NCBI GenBank assembly: GCA_046316025.1
Contig: JBKCXU010000017.1
Coordinates: 1 to 55,836, forward strand
DNA length: 55,836 nucleotides
Direction of reading: 5' to 3'
Source: JAJTHJ01 sp046316025
GTDB taxonomy: Bacteria; Pseudomonadota; Gammaproteobacteria; Burkholderiales; Burkholderiaceae_F
Below, piece by piece: positions 7,211 through 19,300 of the stretch (the first letter of the stretch is position 1; each line of letters begins with the position of its first letter). The notes under the pieces are model-generated. The model searched no databases. It was not told the DNA's origin and was given only the letters and a program-made list of their open reading frames with translations. Made by a program: the position numbers and the translations under genes.

Positions 7211-7678
7211 TCAAGCGCGCCGCTTGCGGGCCGGACGGACTTCGCGCACCACCTCGGCGAACTCGTCCACGTCCTCGAAGCTGCGGTACACGGAGGCGAA
7301 GCGGATGTAGGCCACTTTGTCGAGGCGCTTCAACTCGCGCATCACGAGTTCGCCCAGCTTTTCGCTCTTGATCTCGCGCTGGGCGGCGGTGACGAGTTTT
7401 TCCTCGATGCGGCCGATCGCATCGTCCACCGCCTCGCGCGGTACTGGGCGCTTGCGCAGCGCCAGCAGCATGCTGGCGCGCAGCTTGTTGCGGTCGTAGT
7501 CGGCGCGCACTCCCCCGCGCTTGACGATGGTGGGCATCGCCAGCTCGACTCGCTCATAGGTGGTGAAGCGCTTCTCGCACGACAGGCAGCGCCGTCGCCG
7601 GCGGATGGTGGCCCCGTCGTCGGCCGCGCGCGAATCGATCACCTGCGTGTCGGCGTGGTGGCAGAAGGGACACTTCAT
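7211..7678 (-). CDS. nrdR: transcriptional repressor NrdR
   Basis: The 155-residue product is a full-length NrdR. It has a zinc ribbon with Cys3, Cys6, Cys31 and Cys34 (MKCPFC ... RRRRRCLSC), followed by the ATP-cone domain (PTIVKRGGVRADYDRNKLRASM, about residues 50-140). NrdR senses ATP/dATP and represses ribonucleotide reductase genes by binding paired NrdR boxes. It lies 17 nt downstream of glyA and is probably in the same transcript, an arrangement common in Betaproteobacteria. A remnant of one possible target, nrdJ, lies 2.4 kb away but has lost its promoter. Confidence 0.96.
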   Translation of the reverse strand: MKCPFCHHADTQVIDSRAADDGATIRRRRRCLSCEKRFTTYERVELAMPTIVKRGGVRADYDRNKLRASMLLALRKRPVPREAVDDAIGRIEEKLVTAAQREIKSEKLGELVMRELKRLDKVAYIRFASVYRSFEDVDEFAEVVREVRPARKRRA

Positions 7679-7695
7679 CGCGGCGGCGGCCGTGG

Positions 7696-8955
7696 TTACC
7701 GATAAACGGGGAAGCGCGCGGTGAGCGCCGCGACCCCCTCGCGCACGCGCGCCACGGTGGCGGGGTTGCGCGGGTCGTCCAGTACGTCGGCGATCAGCTG
7801 GGCGGTCTGGCGGGCCTCGGCCTCGCCAAAGCCGCGCGTGGTCATCGCGGGCGAGCCCAACCGGATGCCGCTCGTGACCATCGGCTTTTCCGGGTCGTTG
7901 GGGATCGCGTTCTTGTTGATGGTGATGTGCGCCTCACCCAGCACGGCCTCGGCTTCCTTGCCGGTGACGCCCTTGGCGCGCAGATCGACCAGCATCAGGT
8001 GGCTTTCGGTGCGGCCGCTGACGATGCGTAAGCCCCGCTCGACCAGCGTGGCCGCCATCACCCGCGCGTTGGCTGCCACCTGCTGCTGATAAGTCTTGAA
8101 CTCCGGCGCCAGCGCTTCCTTGAACGCAACCGCCTTCGCGGCGATCACGTGCATCAGCGGGCCGCCTTGCAGGCCGGGGAAGACGGCGCTGTTGATCGCT
8201 TTCTCGTACTGCGGCTTGCACAGGATCAGCCCGCCTCTGGGGCCGCGCAGCGTCTTGTGCGTGGTGGATGTGATCACGTCCGCGTGGCCGACCGGGCTGG
8301 GGTAAACGCCGGCGGCGATCAGCCCGGCGTAGTGCGCCATGTCGACCATGAACACGGCGCCGACCTCGCGCGCCACTTCTGCAAAGCGCGCGAAGTCGAT
8401 CTTCAGCGAATACGCGGAGGCGCCGGCGATGATCAGCTTGGGCTTGTGCTCGCGGGCGCGTGCCGCCATCGCGTCGTAGTCGATCTCCTCGGCCGCGTTC
8501 AGCCCGTAGCCGATGGCCTTGAACCACTTGCCGGAGATGTTGAGCGGCATGCCGTGCGTCAGATGCCCGCCCTCGTCGAGCGACATGCCCATGATGGTGT
8601 CGCCGGGGGTGAGCAGCGCCAGGAACACCGCCTCGTTGGCTTGCGCGCCGGAGTGCGGCTGCACGTTGGCGGCGAGTTCCTGCCCCGGCTGCGCGAACAG
8701 TGCCTTGAGCCGCGCGATGGCGAGCGTCTCGGCCACGTCCACGTGCTCGCAGCCGCCGTAGTAGCGCTTGCCCGGGTAGCCCTCGGCGTACTTGTTGGTG
8801 AGTTGGCTGCCCTGCGCGGCCATCACCGCGGGGCTGGCGTAGTTCTCCGAGGCGATCAGCTCGATGTGCTCTTCCTGCCGGCGGTTCTCGGCAAGGATCG
8901 CGGTCCAGAGTTCGGGGTCGAGGTTGGCGATGGTGGATTGGGCGCGTTCGTACAT
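7696..8955 (-). CDS. glyA: serine hydroxymethyltransferase
   Basis: The 419-residue protein matches GlyA along its whole length. Visible marks are the N-terminal ELIASENY, the PLP-stacking His region HSGAQANEAV, VDMAHYAGLIAAGVYPSP, and the PLP lysine (about Lys234) in TSTTHKTLRGPRGG. It converts serine and tetrahydrofolate to glycine and methylene-tetrahydrofolate in the cytoplasm, the main source of one-carbon units. GAGC/AAGGAGC just before the ATG serves as the binding site. It heads the glyA-nrdR unit. A hairpin-rich leader candidate lies at 9025-9072. Confidence 0.98.
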   Translation of the reverse strand: MYERAQSTIANLDPELWTAILAENRRQEEHIELIASENYASPAVMAAQGSQLTNKYAEGYPGKRYYGGCEHVDVAETLAIARLKALFAQPGQELAANVQPHSGAQANEAVFLALLTPGDTIMGMSLDEGGHLTHGMPLNISGKWFKAIGYGLNAAEEIDYDAMAARAREHKPKLIIAGASAYSLKIDFARFAEVAREVGAVFMVDMAHYAGLIAAGVYPSPVGHADVITSTTHKTLRGPRGGLILCKPQYEKAINSAVFPGLQGGPLMHVIAAKAVAFKEALAPEFKTYQQQVAANARVMAATLVERGLRIVSGRTESHLMLVDLRAKGVTGKEAEAVLGEAHITINKNAIPNDPEKPMVTSGIRLGSPAMTTRGFGEAEARQTAQLIADVLDDPRNPATVARVREGVAALTARFPVYR

Positions 8956-9024
8956 GGCGGGCTCCTTAGCAAGTGGATGGAGATAGCACTTGCCATCGTG
9001 TGCCCAGGCGAACGGCGTTTTTCT

Positions 9025-9072
9025 TTCCGCGCTCCCCGGGTGTGTCTCACCCTGCTCGCCAGTCGCGCGGAA
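9025..9072 (-). promoter_or_regulatory. structured leader or intergenic hairpin upstream of glyA
   Basis: An 8-bp perfect outer stem (TTCCGCGC/GCGCGGAA, 9025-9032 with 9065-9072) encloses a 5-bp perfect inner stem (9038-9042 with 9048-9052, loop of 5). On the minus strand it is followed by an A-rich run, not a T-run, so it does not look like a terminator for the upstream DUF4010 gene. It does not match the glycine or THF riboswitch consensus that I know. Role unknown. Confidence 0.3.
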
Positions 9073-9089
9073 GCGGATGGCTGAAGAGA

Positions 9090-10355
9090 TTATGCCAGCG
9101 CGTGCAGCACGCCGATTGCCGTCGCCAGACCCGCCAGCGGCGCCGCAAACGCCAGCGCGGTCGCGGTGCCGGCCCTGCGCCCGCCGACCGCAAAGACCAA
9201 CGCGGTCTTCAGCAGCAGGTTGCTGCCCACCGCCAGTGCAATGGCAGTGGCCGCCACCGCCGCCGTCAACTCGCCGGTGGAAAACAGCCGCAGCAACGAC
9301 AGCGTGATCGCGTCCACGTCGGTCAGGCCGGAAGCCGCGGCCAGCCCGTAGACGCCCGCAGTGCCAACCCGCGCGGCCACCCAGGACACGACCACCAACA
9401 CCACCGCGTAGCCGGCGCCGAAAACGAGCGCCGTGCCGAGGTTGGTCGGGTTACGGTAGCCGTCGGAGGTCGCCGGCACGCCGCGCGCGGCCTTCCAGCG
9501 CGCGAGAATCGGCGGTGCGGCCAGCAGCAGCGCCGGCAGCAGCATCGGCGCCGCATAGGGCAGCAAACCGGGGGCGACGATGCCGACGACCAGCAGCACG
9601 CGCAGGAACATCGTCGAGTTGGCGAGCAGGATCACGAGCAGCGCGGCGTCGAGCGCCTGCGCGCCGCTCTTGGCGTGGCGGGCATAAACGAGCGTGGTCG
9701 CGGTACTCGACACCAGCCCGCCGAGCAGCCCGGTGAGCGCCAGCCCGTGGCGATCCAGCGTCAGACGCCAAGCCACGTAACCGGCCAGGCTGACACCGGC
9801 AATTAGCACCACCATCAGCCACAGGTTGTACGGGTTGAGCACCGCCAGCGGGCCGCTGGCGGCGAGCGGCGCATCGGGCAGCAGTGGCAGGATCACCGCG
9901 CTCAACAAGGCGAATTGCAAAATCGAGCGAATGTCCTGCGCGGTCAGCCGGCGCGAAAAACCTTCGAGTTCCGCCTTGAAGTACAGCAGCGCGGTCAGCG
10001 CCACGCCCAGCGCCACCGCGGGCACACGCAAGCCCGCCGCGTTCAACGCGCCGAGGCCAAAAACCAGCAGCGCGGCGATCACCGTGGTGGTACCAGAGGC
10101 GTCGGCCTTGGTGGCCGGATCGACAAAGTACGCGCCGGCGACGGTCGCGCCCACCAGCAGCAGCCCGACCGCGACGATCCACGGCGAGCCCAGCTCGCGT
10201 GCCAGCACGACGGCGAGCGACCCCAACAGCGCGATCAGCGCAAAGGTGCGCAGCCCTGCTTTGGCCTGCGGGTTGCGTTCCCGCTCCAGGCCGACCAGCA
10301 ACCCGATGCCGGCGCTGGTCGCAAAGCCGAGCAGCAACTCGAGCGTGGCGTCCAT
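9090..10355 (-). CDS. MgtC/SapB-type membrane protein with DUF4010 domain
   Basis: The 421-residue product is almost wholly hydrophobic, with about a dozen membrane segments. The N-terminal part is MgtC-like (ELLLGFATSAGIGLLVGLERERN, then AGLRTFALIALLGSLA), and the C-terminal half is DUF4010 (GLVSSTATTLVYARHAK and ASGLTDVDAITLSL). MgtC-like proteins are linked to growth at low magnesium, but the function of the DUF4010 fusion is not known. The ATG at 10355 has AGGGA about 9 nt upstream; a longer in-frame extension to 10463 is rich in Pro/Arg and is unlikely to be translated. It stands alone between glyA and malQ. Confidence 0.85.
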   Translation of the reverse strand: MDATLELLLGFATSAGIGLLVGLERERNPQAKAGLRTFALIALLGSLAVVLARELGSPWIVAVGLLLVGATVAGAYFVDPATKADASGTTTVIAALLVFGLGALNAAGLRVPAVALGVALTALLYFKAELEGFSRRLTAQDIRSILQFALLSAVILPLLPDAPLAASGPLAVLNPYNLWLMVVLIAGVSLAGYVAWRLTLDRHGLALTGLLGGLVSSTATTLVYARHAKSGAQALDAALLVILLANSTMFLRVLLVVGIVAPGLLPYAAPMLLPALLLAAPPILARWKAARGVPATSDGYRNPTNLGTALVFGAGYAVVLVVVSWVAARVGTAGVYGLAAASGLTDVDAITLSLLRLFSTGELTAAVAATAIALAVGSNLLLKTALVFAVGGRRAGTATALAFAAPLAGLATAIGVLHALA

Positions 10356-10554
10356 CCGACCGATCCCTTCGGGTGGCGAACACCGCCACCGCACCCATTG
10401 TCCGCTTCCCGCGCGCGCAGGGGTTGGCCCCGGATCAAATCGGCGCGCCAGAAAAGGAGGCACGAGGAGGCACGACCGCCGATGACCCGGCCGCGCGCTA
10501 CGCCGGCACGGCCTGCGTTACGCTGCGAGCCGCTTCCCGCCATGCCCCAGCCGC

Positions 10555-12054
<1,500 letters not shown>

Positions 12055-12103
12055 GAGCGCGCCGGTTGCCTCCACCTTCCAAGCTGTGTTCGGGAGCCTC
12101 AAG

Positions 12104-12961
12104 ATGATCGAAGCCAGCGAGCGGAGTTTCCAGGTCGATGTCTTGGGCGCCTCGCGCGATCAGCCGGTGGTGGTCGACTTCTGGGCGCCTTGGTGCGCGC
12201 CCTGCCGCGCCTTGGGCCCGGTGCTGGAGAAGGTGGAAGCCGACTACGCGGGCCGCTTCAAGCTCGTCAAGATCAACTCGGACGAAAACCCGGAACTGGC
12301 CGCGCAGTTCAACGTGCGCGGCATCCCGGCGGTGTTCGCGGTGGTCGAAGGCAAGGTCGCGGCAAGCTTCGTCGGCGCGCAACCGGAGTCCGCCGTGCGC
12401 GCCTTTGTCGACCAGCTGCTGCCCAACCCGAGCGAGATCGAACGGCGCAAGGCGGCGCAGTTGGCCGCCGCCGGCGACTGCGCCGGGGCGCTGGCCGCGC
12501 TGCGGGCCGCGCTCGTGCTTGCGCCGGCCAACGACGACGCGCGCTTCGACCTGGCCGAACTGCTGATCGACGGCGGCACGCCCGAGGGCTGGCAGGAGGC
12601 CGCCGACACGCTTGCCGCGCTGTCGCGGCTGAACCAGAACTTGCCGCGGGCAGCCACGCTACGCACGCGTCTGGATAGCGCAAAGCGCGCCGGCGGGCTG
12701 CCCACGGCCGAAGCGCTGCAAGCACGCACCGCCGCCGACCCCGGCGATCTCGCCACGCGGCTCGATCTGGCCAACCTGTACATCGCTCGGCGCGAGTACG
12801 CGCCCGCGCTGGAGCAGTTGCTGGCCGTCGTCGAGCGCGACCGCGCCTTCGGCGACGACGTCGGCCGCAAGACGATGTTGGCGGTGTTCGAGATGGCCGC
12901 CGGCGAGCCGGCACTGGTGGGCCTGTACCGGCGCAAGCTGGCGGCGGCGTTGAACCGCTGA
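12104..12961 (+). CDS. thioredoxin-TPR protein of the YbbN (CnoX) type
   Basis: The 285-residue protein has a thioredoxin domain (residues 1-110) with an intact Cys31-Ala-Pro-Cys34 pair in DFWAPWCAPCRALG, then a region of TPR-like helical repeats (about 120-285, with LAAAGDCAGALAALRAAL and LANLYIARREYAPALEQLL). This matches YbbN/CnoX, a cytoplasmic chaperone-redox protein that protects clients from oxidation; E. coli YbbN itself has lost the active CxxC, unlike this one. GGGAG lies about 8 nt before the ATG. The neighbours, malQ and the giant adhesin-like gene, give no further clue. Confidence 0.92.
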   Translation: MIEASERSFQVDVLGASRDQPVVVDFWAPWCAPCRALGPVLEKVEADYAGRFKLVKINSDENPELAAQFNVRGIPAVFAVVEGKVAASFVGAQPESAVRAFVDQLLPNPSEIERRKAAQLAAAGDCAGALAALRAALVLAPANDDARFDLAELLIDGGTPEGWQEAADTLAALSRLNQNLPRAATLRTRLDSAKRAGGLPTAEALQARTAADPGDLATRLDLANLYIARREYAPALEQLLAVVERDRAFGDDVGRKTMLAVFEMAAGEPALVGLYRRKLAAALNR

Positions 12962-13314
12962 CCCGCGGCGCCGCGCATTCGCCTGCCGCCACGAATCGCG
13001 CGGCTTTGGCTCGCGCATCGATCGACAGCGCGATCGGGCGGCGGGCCGAGTGCGAACTCCGCGCGGGGAACCGGCGTATCCTTTAAGGGTCTGAGTTGTC
13101 GGGTCTTCGGCACCGCCAAAAACCAAGCGCAACACCAGAGTAAGTACCTGCGGAGAACAAGTCGCGCTCGCCCCGGGCTCGGGTCGAGCAGCGTCGGCGC
13201 CGGATCAGGGCGCGCAGCAGACTTGCTTTGTGGCCTTGAGGCGGCAAGGGCGGGCTGAATCGAAGCTATCGGCCTGCCGAACCCGGCGATCACTCGACTC
13301 GTGAGGGGACTTCG
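12962..13314. other. 353-nt intergenic region ahead of the giant gene
   Basis: No coding frame is supported. The only clear signal is GAGGGGA about 6 nt before the giant gene's ATG at 13315. The long distance leaves room for a long 5' untranslated leader or regulatory sites; I see no match to a known riboswitch (a cyclic-di-GMP type was looked for because of the adhesin-like product) and no convincing promoter. Confidence 0.5.
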
Positions 13315-16300
13315 ATGAGCGGTACGTACATCGTTCGTATCCGGGGCGCGAACGGACGCATCCGGGAGTTTCCTGCCGAACGCGGCACCCGCTTTGTCCT
13401 CGAGCCGGGTGATCGGGTGGAGACGGCCCCCGACTCGGGCGGCGTCGAGATCGAAAGCTTCCTCCAGGGTAACGACCTGATCGCCGAATTGTCGGGTGGG
13501 CGGGTGCAGGTCGATGTCGATATCGACAACTCGATCACCACGGTCGAGCGCTTCTTTCTGCCCGAATCCGTCTTGCCCTTGCTGGGCCTGCGTGGCCTGG
13601 GCATCGCCGACTGGGTGTATCGGGACAATGAGCCCGGCGGCCCCGCTTATGCGACCACAACGCCGGTTCTCTCTCCGCTGTCGGCACCGCCGGCATCACC
13701 ACCGCCACCAACCACGAACGACGCCAACCGGGTTCCACAAGCCCAGGACGACAGCGCCAGCACGCCGCAGAACGCCGCCGTGGTCGTCGCGCGCAGCACG
13801 CTGCTTGCCAACGACAGCGACCCCGACGGCGATGCGCTTGCGATCACCGGCATCGGCAACTTCGTCAACGGCACCGCCGTGCTCGGCAGCGATGGCTCGG
13901 TGACTTTCACGCCCACGACGGGCTTCACCGGCACGGCCAGCTTCGCCTACAGCATCGCCGACGGCCGCGGCGGCACCGACACGGCCACCGTCGCCATCGC
14001 CGTCACTGCGCCACCGCCGCCCGCTAACAACCCGCCCGATGCGCTCGACGACAGCGCCAGCACGCAGCAGAACACCGCGGTCGTGTTGACCACTGCGACG
14101 CTGCTCTTCAACGACTACGACCCCGACGGCGATGCGCTTGCGATCACCGGCATCGGCAACTTCGTCAACGGCACCGCCGTGCTCGGCAGCGACGGCTCGG
14201 TGACTTTCACGCCCACGACGGGCTTCACCGGCACGGCCAGCTTCGCCTACAGCATCGCCGACGGCCGCGGCGGTACCGATACCGCCAGCGTCTTCATCAC
14301 CGTCGCTGCGCCGCCGCCGCCGGCCAACAATCCACCCGATGCGGTCGACGACAGCACCAGCACGCAGCAGAACACCGCCGTGGTCGTCGCGCGCAACACG
14401 CTGCTCGCCAACGACAACGACCCCGACGGCGACACGCTGACGATCACCGGCATCGGCAACTTCGTCAACGGCTCGGCAACGCTGGGCAGCGACGGCTCGG
14501 TCACCTTCACGCCCACGACGGGCTTCACCGGCACGGCCAGCTTCGCCTACAGCATCGCCGACGGCCGCGGCGGCACCGACACCGCCAACGTCGCCATCGC
14601 CGTCACTGCGCCGCCGCCGCCGACCAACCGCCCGCCCGATGCGGTTGGCGATGTTGGTGCGGTACACGAAGAAGCTCCGCTGGCCGCAGCGGGCAATGTG
14701 CTCGCGAACGACAGCGACCCGGACGGCGATGCCGTGACGGTCAGCGGCGCCACTTACAAGGGCAGCGCCGTCGCGCTCGGCGCTAGCACGACGACCGACT
14801 ATGGCGTGCTGGAACTCGAAGCGAATGGCGCTTACCGCTACACGCTGGATAACGCCAACGCGACGGTGCAGGCCCTGGGCACCGGTCAGACGCTGACCGA
14901 AACGGTCGTCTACCAAGTTGCCGACGGGCGCGGTGGCGCCGACACCGCGGAGCTGACGATCACCATCTACGGCGAGGACGAAGGCAGTCCGCAGCCGCCG
15001 CGGATCGACGATCAGCTGTTGACGATCGCCGAGGGCCTGACCGGGCCCTTGCAGCCTGCGGCGAGCGACCCGGACGGCACGTTGGCGGCGCTGCGCTGGA
15101 CCATCGTCGGCGGGACCGACGCGGCGTTTTTCACGATCGACGCGGCGAGCGGAGCGCTGAGCTTCAAGACGGCGCCCGACTACGAAGCGCCGGCCGACTT
15201 TGGCGCCAACAACATCTATCAGCTCGTCGTGCGGGTGACCGACCGGCTGGGCAGCGGGTTGTCGGACTCCGGCATCGTCAACGTCCAGGTGCTCGACATC
15301 AACGAAGCGCCTGCGCTCGCCGACCGCGCAGTCAGCCTGTACGAGCAAAGCGACGTCGCGGTGACCACCGTCGTCGGTACCGACCCCGACTCCACGGCAC
15401 CGAACAGAACGCTCAGCTACTCGATCGTCGCCAGCCAAGGCGACGGCGCGCTGTTCTCCATCGACGCCGGCACCGGTGCGCTGCGCTTCTTGAACGCGCC
15501 CGACTTCGAGACGCCTCTGGACACGGGCTTCGGCGCCGACCCGGCCGGCAACAACGTGTACCACGTCGTCGTGCGCGCCATCGACGGCGGCGCCCCCGGC
15601 TTGTACGACGATGCCGTGGTGACGGTCACGGTACTGAACATCAACGAGGCGCTGCCGCTGTCGATCGCGTTGCAGGACCAGCCCGGGAACTTGTCGGTCG
15701 GCGAGCGGTTGCACTTTCTCGACACCACGCCGGTCATCGAAGTCACCAGCAGCACGGGCGCCACGGTCGAGATCGATTGGAACGACGGCCGCGGCTTTGT
15801 TCCCGTGGGCACCGCCAGCGGCAGCCTGGACCGCTTCGAACTCGATCAGCCCTACCTCTTCGGCGGCAAGAAAGACATCGTCGTCCGCGCGACGCTCGCC
15901 GGCAGTCCTGAGGCGGAAGTCGCCACCCGCCGGTTCCAAGGCCGGCTCGATTACGTGTACACCGACGGTAACCGCTCGATGTACGAACTGCCGCCGTCGC
16001 AGGGCTTTGTCATCACCTCGGGCGGCGCACTGGACGCCAACACCAATTACAACGAAACCTCGCTGCTGCGGCGCGCCTATGCGCTGGGCGACATCAATGG
16101 CGACGGACTGGGCGATCTGCTGTTTTACGGCAGCGGCGAGGCGCCCACCGGGGAAGAGCCCCTCGCCCGCCCCCTCGCCTATGTGGTTTACGGCAAGGGC
16201 GGGGCGGGATTTTCGACCTCGCTCGCCGACGGGCTGGCGCAGTTCGATCTGCGGCATCTCGATCCGGCCGATGGGTTCGTGTTGCGCGGCGTCGACTACC

Positions 16301-19300
16301 AGTTCGCGCAGCAATTCCTGCTCGCGTCGGGCGGCCGCGATCTGAACGGCGACGGCCGCGCCGACTTCGCGGTGGCCTCGCTGCCATCGGTCGGCTCGGA
16401 TGCCGGCGTCAGCTTTACCTGGAACCCGGGGGTCGCGCGCGGCACCAATACCGCCGCCAACGACGCGCCGGTGGTGCCCGCGCAGTCGTTCGAGCAACCG
16501 GAGCAGCGCATCGTCGACTTGCGGGTGATCGCGGGCGACGCCGACAACGAGAAAACGCGCGACGGACAGTTCGTGTACTCGATCTACGGCGGCGCGGATG
16601 CGCAGTGGTTCACGATCGACGCCACAACCGGCGATCTGAACTTCAAGCAGTTCCCCAGCTTCGATGCGCCGCTCGACGCCAACGGCGACAACCTGTACGA
16701 GGTGATCGTCGCCGCGACCGACCGCGCCGGCGACCCCGACGGCCTGACCGGCACCGGTACGGTCAAGATCCGCGTAGTCGAGAACGCTTCGGACACAACT
16801 GCGCCCACCAACCGGCCGCCGGTGGTCTGGGATCAGCAGTTTCATGTCATCGAGAACATGAACGATCCCGCGGCCTGGACTATCGAGCCGCCGTGGAGGA
16901 GCAACGAAGTCGGCGCCTATGTCTCGTTCTTCGATCCGGACTCGTTTGAGCAGAGCTTTGGCCTGACGCCGCTGATCGTCGGCGGTCCGGACGCGGCCAA
17001 ATTCACCGTCCCCGTCTTCCGCGGCTCCTTCGCCTCCTGGCCGATTCTGTTCACGACGCGGCCGGACTTCGAGAACCCGACCGATGCCGACGATCCGCTG
17101 ACGTCGCAGAACGAAGCCGGCGACAACGTTTACGAGGTTGATGTCCAGGTCAACGACGGCTTCGGCGGCAGCGACACCGCGCGCGTCAAGATCTTCGTAC
17201 ACAACGCGATCGAGAGCGGCACCCAGCCGCAGGCAGCCGTGGTCTTCGGCGCCAACGGCACGCCGGCCGGCGCGGCCACCGACAGCCTCGGGCGCAACGT
17301 CGTCGACGCCGCGCGCATCAGCCCCGATGTCGGCTTCTACGTGCAGGGCGCGAGCGCGGTGCGGGTGGTGGGCGACGTCGACGGCGATGGCATCGACGAC
17401 TTCTTCGCCTCCGCGCCCAACAGCATCAATACGCCGCCGGTGTGGGACGCCGGCCGCACGCTGTCCGGCTGGCTGATTTTCGGCCGCGGCGGCGGCGTCA
17501 CCACCTGGGGCAGCATCGATGCCAGCGGCCGCCGCGTGGTCGACCCGACCCTGCTGGCCGCGGGCGACGCGCTGCCGATCGTGACTTCCTCGCTCAGCAC
17601 GCGGGCGCGCTTCATCTTCGGCGACGGCGACATCAACGGCGACGGTTTCACGGACTTGGTGCTCGGCGATGGCGCCTACAACTACTCGGGGTCCGACCGT
17701 GCCTGGGTGCTGTTCGGCGGCGACCGTGCCGCGCTCGGCACCTTCAATGCCAGCCGCAACCGCAACGAGTTGTTCGTCGACTCGGTCAGCCCAGCCCAGG
17801 GCTTTCTGGTACGCGGCAACAACCACCCGTTCTTTCCGATCGACGCCGAGTTCGCCGACGTCGACGGCGACGGCTTCGACGATCTGGTGCTGGGTGCCGA
17901 GTACGGCAGCGGTACCTCCGGCGCGGCCGGCTTCGGCACCGCGATGGTGATCTTCGGGCACGCCGGCACGGCCTTCGGCGCGGCGAGCGGTAGCCAGCGT
18001 CTCGTGGCCTGGGCCTCGCTGTCGCCGAACGACGGCTTCATCATCGATGCCACGACTTTTCGGAGTTTCGTCGGGTCGGGCTTGAGCCACGCCGATGTCA
18101 ACGGCGATGGGCGCGACGATCTCGTGATCACCGGCGCTCTGCATACCTTTCCGGCCGGGCAACGGGGCGACGTCTACGTGGTCTTCGGTCAAGCCGACCG
18201 GGCCGACTTCGGCACCCTGGACAGTCTCGGGCGGCGCGTCATGCACGTGCCGACGGCCAGCGTCGATCAGGCGCTCTGGCTTGCCGGGGGGAGGAACCGC
18301 GGAGCCGGGTTGGCCACGACCAACATCGGCGATCTGGACGGCGACGGCCTGCCCGAGTACCTGTATAGCGGCCACCCGGACACCCTGACGCCGGCCGAGC
18401 CGGGTCTGACCTATCCGCTTCAGTGGGACCCCAAGCTCTTCGTCGTTTACTCGCGCGACCATGCACCGAGCGAGGTCAGCCGACCGAGCTTTGCTTCTAG
18501 CGATGGTTACGGCTACGCACCGACGATGAGTTTCGCGGCGCGCCCCGGCGTGACGCTCGAAGTCGATTGGGGCGACGGCGCGGGCTTCGTCGCGACCGGT
18601 CTGACCGGCAGTGGGGCAACCCAGACGGTGTCGCTGGCCACGGGCTACCGCGCGATGCTCGGCGAACGCACGATCCAGATCCGGACCACCGACGCCGACG
18701 GCGAGCAGACGCTGCGCAGCCTCAACTATCGGCCCGGCGAACTGAACCTGGAGGCCCTGGCCGGCAATGTCGGCTTCACGCTGCGCGGTGCGCAGGCGCT
18801 CGACGGGCTGGGCCATAGCGCCGCCATCCTGGGCGACATCAACGGTGACGGCTACGACGATCTGGCGGTCGCCCTGCCCGGCGCCGATTTGAACGGCAGC
18901 AACTCCGGCGCGGTCGTGGTGCTGTTCGGCCGGGCCGGACGCGACTTTGGCAGTTTGGCGGCCAGCGGCGAACAACTCTTCAACCTCGGATCGGCGGCGG
19001 CCGCCGGTGGCCTGTCGCCGGACGATGGCTTTCTGATCGTCGGCGCTGGCGGCGCACGGCTCGGCGCCGGTGCTTGGGCCGGCCGCGGACTGGCCCGGTT
19101 GGGCGATGTCGATGGCGACGGCTACGACGACTTCGGCGTAGCGCAGTTCGCCGGTCTCGGCAACTCGGTGCCCTCGACCTGGGTGATCTTCGGGCGCGAC
19201 AGTGCGAATCAACCGTTCGGCACGATCGGCGCGGACGGACGCCGGGTCCTCACCACGTCCGCGCTGGTGCAGGGCGACGCGCTGCTGCTCAAAGGCGTGG

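Noticed and set aside
12962..13314. Cyclic-di-GMP riboswitch ahead of the adhesin-like gene
   Set aside because: No match to the conserved core of the known classes could be found by eye.
13735..14634. CRISPR-like periodicity
   Set aside because: The repeats are 300-bp in-frame coding units, not short repeats with unique spacers.
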